Shown here piece after piece: positions 33,933 to 41,881 of a DNA stretch of 45,084 nt. The position numbers were made by a program, and so were the translations under genes. The notes under the pieces are model-generated. The model saw only the letters and a program-made list of their open reading frames with translations, did not search any database and was not told the DNA's origin. The stretch's first letter is position 1, and each line of letters begins with the position of its first letter. The stretch comes from GCA-2401155 sp045047085 (GTDB lineage: Bacteria > Pseudomonadota > Alphaproteobacteria > Rhizobiales > Rhizobiaceae): contig JASFYT010000023.1 of the NCBI GenBank assembly GCA_045047085.1, positions 1-45,084 on the forward strand. The letters are read 5' to 3'.

Positions 33933-35612
33933 TCAACTAGTGCGGTTTGCATAAGTAAACGCTGATTGCAAATCCTGAATTAGCAGGGTTTCGAGAGGCT
34001 TGAACATACGATATCTGCGAACAAATTTTTTGGCAGATTCTGCGGATACAACATTCAGGGCTTTCAGACCGGTCTGGGCTTCGGGCAGGTTTTTCAATTG
34101 CGCATGGGCAATCGTCCTCACCATATTATACAAAGGCTCGCTTTTTGTCTGCATTCGCTCGCTCCAACCCAAAGCCTCGGCGTATTTCTTCTCTGATATC
34201 GCTTTTAGTGCAAAAACAACAAAATAGGATGATGCCGGGTTTGCATTCAACTGCAGTGCTTTCTTTGAATAACGTATGCCTTCTTTCCATAACCCTGCAT
34301 CAATGGCCAGTTTTGTTCCGAAATCTGACAACAATTCGGGATCATTTGGGTTGAGTCTCAAAGCGCTTCGTCCTACACGGACAAATTCTGGAATATATCC
34401 GTTAAAAAGAAGCGCCGAATAAAGTGCGCGTTTCGAAAGGGTGCTGAACGGGTCAAGCTTCACTGCTATATTGGCAACTTCCAATGCGCGTTCCAAGGGA
34501 AAATATCCGGATCTTTGGTTGGAACTCAGCAATTCCTCGTAAAGATATATGAATGAGAGCGCGGCACGGGCCTCTGCGTAATCAGGGTCTGTTTTTATCG
34601 CTGTTTCCAGACAATCACGAATTTCAAGATGATCATCGTCAGAAAAAGTCTTCCAGTAATCATATAATTTCAACGTACAAAGATAAGCATTCATTCCGCC
34701 CATATTTTGCTGATAACGGTTTTGCTCCAATTTGTTGAGAATACCACCTGGACTTCCAACCTCGACAGCAATGGCCCGTACGGTTTCTTTTTGGATTTGC
34801 ATGATGCCCTGAGAGGTAAATACGCGATCAAATGTCTGGGCCCATTGCACAATGCTGGTTTCAGCACTTTCCAGCCGATAAGAAATACGAATGCGTTCGT
34901 TGGCAGTGCTTATGGATCCACGCAATAGGTAATCAGCATGAAACGATGGGCTGTTTGGTGTGCCACCATTTTCTTTTTCTGCATAGGTGGAGAGCCATGA
35001 AAACCGGGAAAGCTCCGAAACAAGATCAAAACGCAAGCTGGAATTGAAATCTTCCAGTTCACGATTACCGGATGTTTTTTCAAAAGCGGCAACCGCAATG
35101 ATTGGTGCGTGTGGTAGATGTTCATTGGTTGGTTGCACGATTGAATATAAACGAAATGTGACAGCCGCAATTGTTGCCACAATGCCTACCACAGTCGGAA
35201 TTGCCCACCATCCCCAGATAACAGGTTTTCCAAATTGATTTGCCAGGATTTCTGGCAACGGTGTCAAATTAGATAAAAATTCTGGTCGGTATGACCCTTT
35301 TGGTATGTGGAATTTTATCGGTTCAATAGCGCGACCATCAGCATAATAAGCATATAAGGCTCTGCGCAGCTTTCCAGCCAGCACCCTTACTGTTGGGTCA
35401 ATCTGAGGATCAAAGGATTCCGGTTTGCTGAGGGCGTCCACTGCAATAGTATAGGCTTTTAACCGGTCCTCATTGCCATCTAGTTTTTGAGTGACAACAT
35501 AGCTCAAAAAAGCCCGTAACTGCCGGGAAGATGCAAAAGACGGACTCTCGAGTACCGATTGAAGAGACGACATAACGTCCTCACGCGACCAATTTTCACC
35601 TGTGTCAATCAT
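33933..35612 (-). CDS. Membrane-anchored TPR protein with TolB-like domain
   Basis: A 559-residue protein. An N-terminal cytoplasmic domain (about 12-115) has the conserved pattern LESPSFASSRQLRAFLSYVV, DRLKAYTIAVDAL, SFDPQIDPTVRVLAGKLRRAL and IPKGSYRPEF, known from the N-termini of many CadC-like, cyclase-like and TPR proteins. One transmembrane helix (about 131-156) follows, then a TolB N-terminal-like domain (about 165-280: APIIAVAAFEKTSGN, DYLLRGSI). TPR-type helical repeats run to the end (about 320-555). It probably senses or scaffolds at the membrane; no function is known to me. The ATG at 35612 (GAGG upstream) is preferred to 35696. Divergent from the LuxR gene. Confidence 0.8.
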   Translation of the reverse strand: MIDTGENWSREDVMSSLQSVLESPSFASSRQLRAFLSYVVTQKLDGNEDRLKAYTIAVDALSKPESFDPQIDPTVRVLAGKLRRALYAYYADGRAIEPIKFHIPKGSYRPEFLSNLTPLPEILANQFGKPVIWGWWAIPTVVGIVATIAAVTFRLYSIVQPTNEHLPHAPIIAVAAFEKTSGNRELEDFNSSLRFDLVSELSRFSWLSTYAEKENGGTPNSPSFHADYLLRGSISTANERIRISYRLESAETSIVQWAQTFDRVFTSQGIMQIQKETVRAIAVEVGSPGGILNKLEQNRYQQNMGGMNAYLCTLKLYDYWKTFSDDDHLEIRDCLETAIKTDPDYAEARAALSFIYLYEELLSSNQRSGYFPLERALEVANIAVKLDPFSTLSKRALYSALLFNGYIPEFVRVGRSALRLNPNDPELLSDFGTKLAIDAGLWKEGIRYSKKALQLNANPASSYFVVFALKAISEKKYAEALGWSERMQTKSEPLYNMVRTIAHAQLKNLPEAQTGLKALNVVSAESAKKFVRRYRMFKPLETLLIQDLQSAFTYANRTS

Positions 35613-35717
35613 AATATCAACCTCAGATTTGCGCCCGGCAACACCCCGTTCATGCTGGATATGAAAAGATTTAACATAAGCGAATTGGGATGCCAATGCT
35701 GGCTCTATACTATTCTG

Positions 35718-35773
35718 CCTTATAAGGTGTGTCAGTTTACTATAAAAATTAACCGTAAACTATATCTGTTTAC
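35718..35773. promoter_or_regulatory. Inverted-repeat cluster between the TPR and LuxR genes
   Basis: CCTTATAAGG palindrome (about 35718-35727), AGTTTAC (35734-35740) / GTAAACT (35755-35761), and a third half-site GTTTAC at 35768-35773. These lie in the 293-base divergent intergenic region, whose remainder (to 35905) shows nothing else clear. Candidate operator for the LuxR-type regulator; no consensus is known for it. Confidence 0.4.
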
Positions 35774-35905
35774 CTTATATTTCTCACCCAGACGCGCCAT
35801 CTATGCTGCAAGATAGTTTGAACGGTCGTGTGGTTGTGTTGTTGGAATTTGTAGTTCCATAGCCTAGCCGTGCGATCGTTTCTTTTTTACAAAAGATTAT
35901 GAGCG

Positions 35906-36643
35906 ATGATTGAGATCAGCAAGCCTATCAATATTGCAGAGCCTACAAATTTAAGAAAAACCTCCTCCGAGCGTCCGACGCCTGAGAACCCGTTTTTTAA
36001 ATTGCGTGAGCAGGCAGGGAAATATGGTTGCGGTTTTTTTGCGATGTTCCATTGTCCCCGGGCCAAGCAGACCTTTAAAGACGTTTTGATTTTTTCAAAC
36101 TGGCCTGCCAACGTGTTTGAAGGCAGCGAGAATTTTTTCCCTGCACTTAGCACTGATCTGGCAAAAAGGGTCGATGACACCATCGTACCATTCCAGTGGT
36201 CGTTCGAAACTCTCGACGCGTCCTCAGAATCTGAATTGGAAAAATCTGCTACAAACCTGTTTCATCAGTTTCAGTTGCTCAACGGTTTGATTATCCCCGT
36301 TCACGGCCCCGCAGAGAATGTTGGGTTTGTTGTTCTTGGTGCTTTAGAAAGAACATTGAAGCCAAGCCAGATTGCAAAATTGCAATCCATTGCCATCGAA
36401 CAGTTTGAACTGCACTTCAATGCCAGCCGCCAAAAGTTGAATTCGCAGAGGAGGCTGACGCCATGCGAAGTGGAGGTTCTGCAATTCATGGTAGACGGCA
36501 AAAGCTCTGACGAAATTGCAGGCATAATGAACTTGTCTGCGATGACTGTTGGCATTTATGCCAGCAGTGCAAAATCCAAGCTAAATTCCTCAACTAAAAT
36601 CCAGGCAGTTGCGCGAGCAATGCGAAACGGCGTCATTGGGTAG
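35906..36643 (+). CDS. LuxR-family transcriptional regulator
   Basis: A 245-residue regulator. Residues 30-170 resemble the autoinducer-binding domain (GCGFFAMF, LIFSNWPANVFEG with the conserved Trp). Residues 182-245 form the LuxR HTH: LTPCEVEVLQFMVDGKSSDEIAGIMNLSAMTVGIYASSAKSKLNSSTKIQAVARA, with Glu, Gly, Val and Lys-Leu at expected positions. No luxI-type synthase is in the window, so it would be a solo receptor; whether it binds a homoserine lactone cannot be told. The helix sequence TVGIYASSAKSKL is divergent from the common TVxxHxxxIxxKL. Confidence 0.85.
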   Translation: MIEISKPINIAEPTNLRKTSSERPTPENPFFKLREQAGKYGCGFFAMFHCPRAKQTFKDVLIFSNWPANVFEGSENFFPALSTDLAKRVDDTIVPFQWSFETLDASSESELEKSATNLFHQFQLLNGLIIPVHGPAENVGFVVLGALERTLKPSQIAKLQSIAIEQFELHFNASRQKLNSQRRLTPCEVEVLQFMVDGKSSDEIAGIMNLSAMTVGIYASSAKSKLNSSTKIQAVARAMRNGVIG

Positions 36644-36938
36644 GTTTTGAACTCTCCTGAGGCCTTCGTCATTTGGCGAAATGGGTCTCGGGTTGGGGCG
36701 GAGCCAGTCCTATCCTTGTATGTAGTGGATAGTAATTCATTTTTCAAAGCATCAAGGGTAGGGCTGGTCTCAATTTTTTCACTGGCAATCTGGTAAATAT
36801 CAAACATTGTTCTGGGATAGCCTTTGATAGAGCCAGCACCAGTTTGATTCGTAATATCCGCATGCACACATCTTTTGGGCACGGGCATCAACGATGCTGA
36901 ACCAATCAGCGAATGCATCGAGATCCAAGCTTTGAGGG

Positions 36939-37991
36939 TTACTGGTCTGGCTTTACTAGTTTGAAACGCCCCTTATAGCCATAAACCTCACCCCACCATG
37001 GATGAGTGATGTGGGTAAGCATATCAAAATGTTCGGCATCAACAGCAACTTCCTCCGCATAGCCAGAGCCCATTAGGAAGGTAAGTGGAAGAGGTATAAA
37101 ATGCCCGAATAGCGGCAAAGCATAACCTTTGTGTTTTAATACGATTTTTTCCCCATCCCACGAAACATGCATTCTCCAACCCAGATTGAAACGCATTATT
37201 TCAATAACCTCACTCCCTTCAATCTGAATCATACGGGAGCGAAATTCATAAGGGGCTGCATTGCTAAAACGAAAAACCCGGTTGAACTGAAAAGCTTTGC
37301 TGTCCCGCTCACTTTGAAAACGAACGGTGACAGGGACATTTTTCTGCGTATGGGCCGGTATCTGCCCCAAAAATTTCATTAACGGCGCGAGAAATCTTAG
37401 CGGTTGCTCACAATGGATATCCAAAACACCTTCAACAGTAGTGAGATCGTCACTGTACGGTCGGTTGGCGTAATGTTTTTGTAAAACATTTGGCAGTTCG
37501 TCCCAACTCTCGCCAAACACGTTTTTAAAAACAGGTTCATTCTTCAATTCCAGATTATCAATTTGCCCGATCCCACGTCGTCGCAGCAGCCAGTTGCGCG
37601 TGCCACGCATCCACGGGTAAGTGAGGCTGGATATGGCATCTGACCAGAACAGGCTTTTGCAAAACGCCGTAAAAGCATTCCGGCTATCGCCATATTGCGC
37701 CATGAATTTCAAAGCGCCTTTGCCATGATAAAACCTGCCCCGAGCGTAAATTATCATGCCTTCATCAAGATCAAGGCCCATCTCGTTGATTTCATGAATC
37801 AGCGGGTCGCTAGCGCATGCGCGCGCATCAATAAGATAAATGGAGCCGTACTCCTGCTTTATCCTGAAGGCATGGGCTGCTGAATTGCATAAGGGACATT
37901 CGCCATCATAGACAAACCATGCCCCGGTTTTCTCATCCAGATTTTGATTGTTGGCTTCTTCACCAACAGATAGAATTGGATTTTTGGCCAC
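36939..37991 (-). CDS. DCC thiol-disulfide oxidoreductase fused to DUF4166 domain
   Basis: A 350-residue two-domain protein. Residues 25-150 are a DCC (DUF393) thioredoxin-like domain with the diagnostic D-G-E-C-P-L-C (29-35; Cys32 and Cys35), then IYLIDARACAS and GMIIYARGRFYHGKGALKFM. Residues about 165-345 match my memory of DUF4166 (FGESWDELPNVLQKHYANRPYS, FNRVFRFSNAAPYEFRSRM, GWRMHVSWDGEKIVLKHKGYALPLFG, PLPLTFLMGSGYAEE), a domain usually attached to short-chain dehydrogenase-like proteins. No signal peptide. Role of the fusion unknown. The 295 bases to its left (36644-36938) hold only a doubtful ORF. Confidence 0.82.
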   Translation of the reverse strand: MAKNPILSVGEEANNQNLDEKTGAWFVYDGECPLCNSAAHAFRIKQEYGSIYLIDARACASDPLIHEINEMGLDLDEGMIIYARGRFYHGKGALKFMAQYGDSRNAFTAFCKSLFWSDAISSLTYPWMRGTRNWLLRRRGIGQIDNLELKNEPVFKNVFGESWDELPNVLQKHYANRPYSDDLTTVEGVLDIHCEQPLRFLAPLMKFLGQIPAHTQKNVPVTVRFQSERDSKAFQFNRVFRFSNAAPYEFRSRMIQIEGSEVIEIMRFNLGWRMHVSWDGEKIVLKHKGYALPLFGHFIPLPLTFLMGSGYAEEVAVDAEHFDMLTHITHPWWGEVYGYKGRFKLVKPDQ

Positions 37992-38162
37992 CTGTGGAAG
38001 CTTCCCAAATTAGTGCTTCATCATCCCGTAAAGTACGGCTGCAACTTGAAAATGCAATAAGCGATGCCATATCATGTTACTAAACAACCAAATCTTCATG
38101 CTTTTGGGTTTGTCTTGGGGTAAATCAGTTGGATTTTTCATAATCCGCAAGGGAACACGACC

Positions 38163-39983
38163 ATGTTTTACTTACCGCTGCCTTTGATCAAACAGATTTT
38201 GATATTGCCAATTGTGGCAGTGATGGTGCTGTTGGTGAGTGTGCCTGTACAGGCACAGCGTCGCCTGGCGCTGGTGGTAGGCAATGATGCCTATGAGAAC
38301 ATCACAACTTTGAAAAAAGCGACAAACGATGCCCGCGACATTGGAGATACCTTAATAAACCTTGGTTTTGAAGTGACTACCGCCACCAATGTTTCTCGCC
38401 GAGAGATGAACCAGACATTGCAAAATTTCAATAATTCAATTCGTGCCGATGATATCGTCCTATTCTTTTTTGCAGGCCACGGGGTTGAGATTGCCGGAGA
38501 AAACTATCTTCTGCCAATCGATGTTCCAGACGCAAAGGGCGACCAGCTTGATTTTATCAAGGGTGAAACCATTAGGTTGAATAGGGTTCTTGAAGATTTA
38601 AGGGCAAGAAAGGCAAAACTGAGCCTTGTCATTTTGGATGCTTGCCGGAATAATCCCTTCACTGGATCGCCCGGTCGCAGCCTTGGCGGTAAAAAGGGTC
38701 TGGCCCGCATATCCGCGCCACAAGGCACATTTGTCATGTATTCCGCCGATGTGGGCGAAGCTGCCCTCGACCGGCTTGGCGATAATGACCAAAACCCAAA
38801 TTCCATATTCACCCGTACATTGATCCCCCTGATGAAAACCCCCGGTATTGATCTTGTGGATACGGCGCGAGAGGCAAGAAGACAGGTGCGCAAACTGGCG
38901 CTTTCAGTATCTCACAACCAAACCCCTGCCTATTATGACGCCGTGTTGGGAGATTTTTATTTCACCCCTTCCTCTGGTGTGATTGCTCAGGGAAAATCGG
39001 CAGGTGAGGTCAAGCCACCTGAAATCAAGTTGGCTCTGGGCAATGGCAGCGATCAAGAAAATTCTGGCGAACGGCTTATTTCCCCTCAACCTGATGCTGT
39101 GCCCCTGCCTGCAATGGTGGTAACCGCGGGCGAAAAAGATTTGATAAAAGTTTGGGACGCAGATAATTTCACGCTTCTGGCAGAGTTGAGCGGCGAGAAA
39201 AAACTGTTCTCCACCATTAAACTAATCGATAAGGGTCGCTCTCTTATGGTTGCGGGCAAAGATGGTTCGGTAGTTACTTACGCCCTGCCATCGTTCAAAA
39301 AAACCAATGCGTTCTACCCAAATTTTAGTGTTTCGGTCCTTACTCAAGCCAATGATGGCACCATATTAGTAGGCGGTAACAACGGAATATTGGCCGCATA
39401 TGATGGGGCGACATTGAACGAAATTTGGCGACGCAAGGCCCATGATGGTATTGTGAGTCCCATTTTGCCGATAAAAGAGCAAATCATCACCGCCTCGCAA
39501 GATGGCGCGATCGTGACCACGGATGTAAAAACCGGTCGGGAGATCAGCCGTGTGCACACCATTGCCGGTGGAAAAATCACCGATATTACATTCATCAACG
39601 AGACAACCATCGTTGCAGCCCATGAAAAGGGTGAAATTGCCTATATCGATCTATCCAACGGGCAGATACTGAGCGCTTTCAAGGCTCATGGCGGCTGGAT
39701 ATCATCGGTAGATGTGACGCCCGACGGGGCAGCAATCGTCACCGCTGGAGTAAACGGCAATTTGAAATACTGGTCTCTTGGTGGCACAACCCCCATCAAA
39801 TCCATACCCGCTCATAGTGATGTGGCATCCGGTGCAAAATTCCTGAAAATTATAACCGGCAAGGCCCTTGCCAGCGTCGGATTTGATGGCGCATTGCGGT
39901 TCTGGCAGAAGAATGGCCGACGGCTCGCGGAGTTGAAACACGGCCCCGCTATTTTGTATTTTGATTATATTTCAAAGCCTTAG
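38163..39983 (+). CDS. Exported caspase-like (C14) protease with C-terminal WD40 repeats
   Basis: A 606-residue protein. A signal peptide or N-terminal anchor covers residues 1-32 (ending VQAQ). A caspase p20 domain (about 34-265) follows: RLALVVGNDAYENI, then the catalytic His106 in FFFAGHGVEI and Cys161 in VILDACRNNPF. A linker of about 45 residues leads to WD40-type blades (about 312-603; LIKVWDADNFTLLAELSG, GILAAYDGATLNEIWRRKAHDG, GNLKYWSLGG and similar). Bacterial caspase homologues with an intact dyad often cleave after basic residues. The plan predicts a periplasmic protease with a beta-propeller docking domain. It is 135 bases from an OmpA-like gene on the same strand. Confidence 0.9.
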   Translation: MFYLPLPLIKQILILPIVAVMVLLVSVPVQAQRRLALVVGNDAYENITTLKKATNDARDIGDTLINLGFEVTTATNVSRREMNQTLQNFNNSIRADDIVLFFFAGHGVEIAGENYLLPIDVPDAKGDQLDFIKGETIRLNRVLEDLRARKAKLSLVILDACRNNPFTGSPGRSLGGKKGLARISAPQGTFVMYSADVGEAALDRLGDNDQNPNSIFTRTLIPLMKTPGIDLVDTAREARRQVRKLALSVSHNQTPAYYDAVLGDFYFTPSSGVIAQGKSAGEVKPPEIKLALGNGSDQENSGERLISPQPDAVPLPAMVVTAGEKDLIKVWDADNFTLLAELSGEKKLFSTIKLIDKGRSLMVAGKDGSVVTYALPSFKKTNAFYPNFSVSVLTQANDGTILVGGNNGILAAYDGATLNEIWRRKAHDGIVSPILPIKEQIITASQDGAIVTTDVKTGREISRVHTIAGGKITDITFINETTIVAAHEKGEIAYIDLSNGQILSAFKAHGGWISSVDVTPDGAAIVTAGVNGNLKYWSLGGTTPIKSIPAHSDVASGAKFLKIITGKALASVGFDGALRFWQKNGRRLAELKHGPAILYFDYISKP

Positions 39984-40118
39984 GCTCTAATATAGCTTCC
40001 AATTTTTCGGTGTGTGACCGATTGCACACACCCATTCCAATGTCGTCCCCATATTTTGGTTATGAAATATCTTTTTATTGGGAAGCAGCCGGGTGAGCCG
40101 GCAATTGGAGAAGGTGCT

Positions 40119-41048
40119 ATGAAAAATCTACTTAAAATCTTTGTTGCAGGAGCAATCCTGTTACCCGCCCTGTTTTCAAGCAGTGGTATCGCCAATGCTC
40201 AGAAGTTTTTGTCGAGGCAAGCCATCGTCAATGGTCTTCAGATAGAGGCCGAGGATCCAAGAAGGAAGAAACGCCGTCACCTTCAACGCCGTAATCAGCG
40301 GGTGATCAGTCGCAAAACGCCTTCATTATCACGCCAACATGTAGCAAAAAGACGTGCACCTGGCCAAAAATTGCACAATCCACAAACATTCAGAGCACCT
40401 TCGGCCAATGGCCGGGTTGCTTTGCGCCGTGCGCCGGGAGCGCGTGCTCCGCAAGGTTTTAGAGCGCCAAAATCACATGTAGCAAAATTGCGTGCTCCCG
40501 GACGGGTTGTCAAGCGTCGTGCACCGCTAGCCCGCGCACCTGGCCGTGCTCCAAGTGTGGCACGTAGCCGTGCACCAGGGCGGGCACCTGACATAGCGCG
40601 CAGCCGTCCCCCTCAGCGTTTCAATAACCGCGTTGCAAGCGTATCCAATCAGGACAATCAACGTGGCATTCGCTTTGATACCCAAGGACAAGCTTATCCG
40701 GGTGCTGCATCTGTAGATCTGGAAATCCTGTTTGAATATAATTCTGCCAGAATAAGCCCGGATTCAGTACGTCAGCTGATAACCCTTGCCGAAGCATTGC
40801 AGGATGCAGCATTGCAGGGGTCGCGCATCATGATTGCCGGTCACACGGACGCCTCAGGCAGCAACGCTTATAACAATGACTTGTCTTTTCGACGAGCCCG
40901 GTCAGTCTCCGATTTCCTGAGCCTTTATGCAGGAATAGCGCCTAATCGTCTGGCGATCGAAGGTTACGGCGAAGAGTTGCTAAAATACCCCGATGCACCA
41001 AACTCAGGCCAAAATCGCAGGGTTGAGATTATTAATTTGGGTGCCTAG
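40119..41048 (+). CDS. OmpA-family protein with Arg-Ala-Pro-rich linker
   Basis: A 309-residue exported protein. The signal peptide is at residues 1-27 (ANA-Q). A very basic region (48-80) leads into an Arg-Ala-Pro-Gly-rich segment (78-168) with 11 RAP tripeptides. A C-terminal OmpA peptidoglycan-binding domain (199-307) follows: DLEILFEYNSARI, IMIAGHTDASGSNAYNNDLSFRRARSV and the R-R-V-E-I end, with the diaminopimelate-binding Asp244 and Arg259. ATG at 40119 with GGAGAAGG upstream; the frame is open from 40014 but the extension has no signal peptide. It probably tethers a positively charged linker between the peptidoglycan and another envelope structure. Its adjacency to the caspase-like gene is notable. 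Confidence 0.88.
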   Translation: MKNLLKIFVAGAILLPALFSSSGIANAQKFLSRQAIVNGLQIEAEDPRRKKRRHLQRRNQRVISRKTPSLSRQHVAKRRAPGQKLHNPQTFRAPSANGRVALRRAPGARAPQGFRAPKSHVAKLRAPGRVVKRRAPLARAPGRAPSVARSRAPGRAPDIARSRPPQRFNNRVASVSNQDNQRGIRFDTQGQAYPGAASVDLEILFEYNSARISPDSVRQLITLAEALQDAALQGSRIMIAGHTDASGSNAYNNDLSFRRARSVSDFLSLYAGIAPNRLAIEGYGEELLKYPDAPNSGQNRRVEIINLGA

Positions 41049-41067
41049 GGACGGTGTTGGAAGGCAT

Positions 41068-41097
41068 GGATTTCGATACTATCAAATATCGAAATCC
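41068..41097. repeat. 11-bp inverted repeat downstream of the OmpA gene
   Basis: GGATTTCGATA (41068-41078) / TATCGAAATCC (41087-41097), perfect arms, 8-base loop CTATCAAA. No T run follows on the plus strand beyond AAACTTATTTCT. It may be a weak terminator or a protein-binding site. A smaller hairpin TCGAGC-AAA-GCTCGA is at 41181-41195, near the end of the Lrp gene. Confidence 0.55.
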
Positions 41098-41210
41098 AAA
41101 CTTATTTCTCAATCCTTGATCTGAAGAACAACGCAGCATTAATTGAGGCAACTATATAAAAACAATCGGCACTTGTTCCTTCGAGCAAAGCTCGATCTCC
41201 CGCGTAGAGA

Positions 41211-41648
41211 CTAATTGCTGCCGCTCCTGCGCCGCATAGAGGATAGACGTATATGGCTTTGGGTTTCGGCAACATCTGGCAATGCCCGAATTTGATCGAG
41301 GAGTCTGTCTAGGCGTTTGAGTGACGATGTACGTAATTCGACCACGATGTCAAAATTGCCGCTGAGGGTGTGAATATCGGTAATGGCATCGATCCTTAAT
41401 AGGGCGGCTTGGGTTACTCTACCGTCATCAGCCTTAAGGCGGATCAGGGTGAAGGCACTGATCTGGTGATCTTCTTCTGACTGGCCCAGCTCCACTGTGA
41501 ACCGATGAATGACCTTGGAATGCACCAATTTGTCGATCCGGTTTTGAACTGTACCGCGTGATACATTCAGTGCGCCCGCAAGATCCGTCACAGACGCTCG
41601 GGCGTCCTTGGTCAAATGATGCAACAGCTGGTGATCAAGATCGTCCAT
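41211..41648 (-). CDS. Lrp/AsnC family transcriptional regulator
   Basis: A 145-residue regulator. The N-terminal HTH (residues 1-60: DDLDHQLLHHLTKDARASVTDLAGALNVSRGTVQNRIDKLVHSKVIHRF) is followed by the ligand-binding RAM domain, with LSGNFDIVVELRTSSLKRLDRLLDQIRALPDVAETQSHI near 95-135. It is divergent from the lysine dehydrogenase gene and its aldehyde dehydrogenase remnant, so it is probably the amino-acid-responsive activator of that catabolic unit. C-terminus Arg-rich. Confidence 0.92.
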   Translation of the reverse strand: MDDLDHQLLHHLTKDARASVTDLAGALNVSRGTVQNRIDKLVHSKVIHRFTVELGQSEEDHQISAFTLIRLKADDGRVTQAALLRIDAITDIHTLSGNFDIVVELRTSSLKRLDRLLDQIRALPDVAETQSHIRLSSMRRRSGSN

Positions 41649-41740
41649 TTATGTATATCCACTTCTGCCTCAACCTATCAAATCGCTAAAATTTTCACAA
41701 ATAGCAAGAATTATTGCTGTTTTGTTTGACGTTGAAATCT

Positions 41741-41872
41741 GGCCAATTGGGTCAAGGTGGTGGTCGCGGAAGCGGCTCGAACGCCTGGAAGAGCTACATG
41801 CGCCGCCAGACCAACACCATAGACTACTTGCGCGAACCGCCGCTGGCGCAGGGAATTAGATTCGAAACCTGA
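41741..41872 (+). pseudogene. 3' remnant of an aldehyde dehydrogenase (AmaB/ALDH7-like) gene
   Basis: Frame starting at 41741 reads GQLGQGGGRGSGSNAWKSYM then RRQTNTIDYLREPPLAQGIRFET and a stop at 41870-41872. This is the recognisable C-terminus of piperideine-6-carboxylate / aminoadipate-semialdehyde dehydrogenases (family pattern GGGRESGSDAWKAYMRRATNTINY). Homology starts at about the Gly run near 41756; upstream sequence is AT-rich and shows none. The roughly 460 preceding codons are missing. It ends 9 bases before the lysine dehydrogenase ATG, in the same orientation. Confidence 0.85.
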
Positions 41873-41881
41873 GGAAAAACC

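Noticed and set aside
36556..36918. Minus-strand ORF of 120 codons between the LuxR and DCC-DUF4166 genes
   Set aside because: Its last ~29 codons are antisense to the LuxR coding sequence, no family is recognised and no ribosome binding site stands out. It may be a gene remnant, but the sequence does not support calling it.
40295..40594. Minus-strand ORF rich in Gly-Ala-Arg-Pro opposite the OmpA repeat tract; also a possible repeat array
   Set aside because: It mirrors the RAPG codons on the other strand. The repeats are short, irregular and coding, without equal spacers, so it is not a CRISPR array either.
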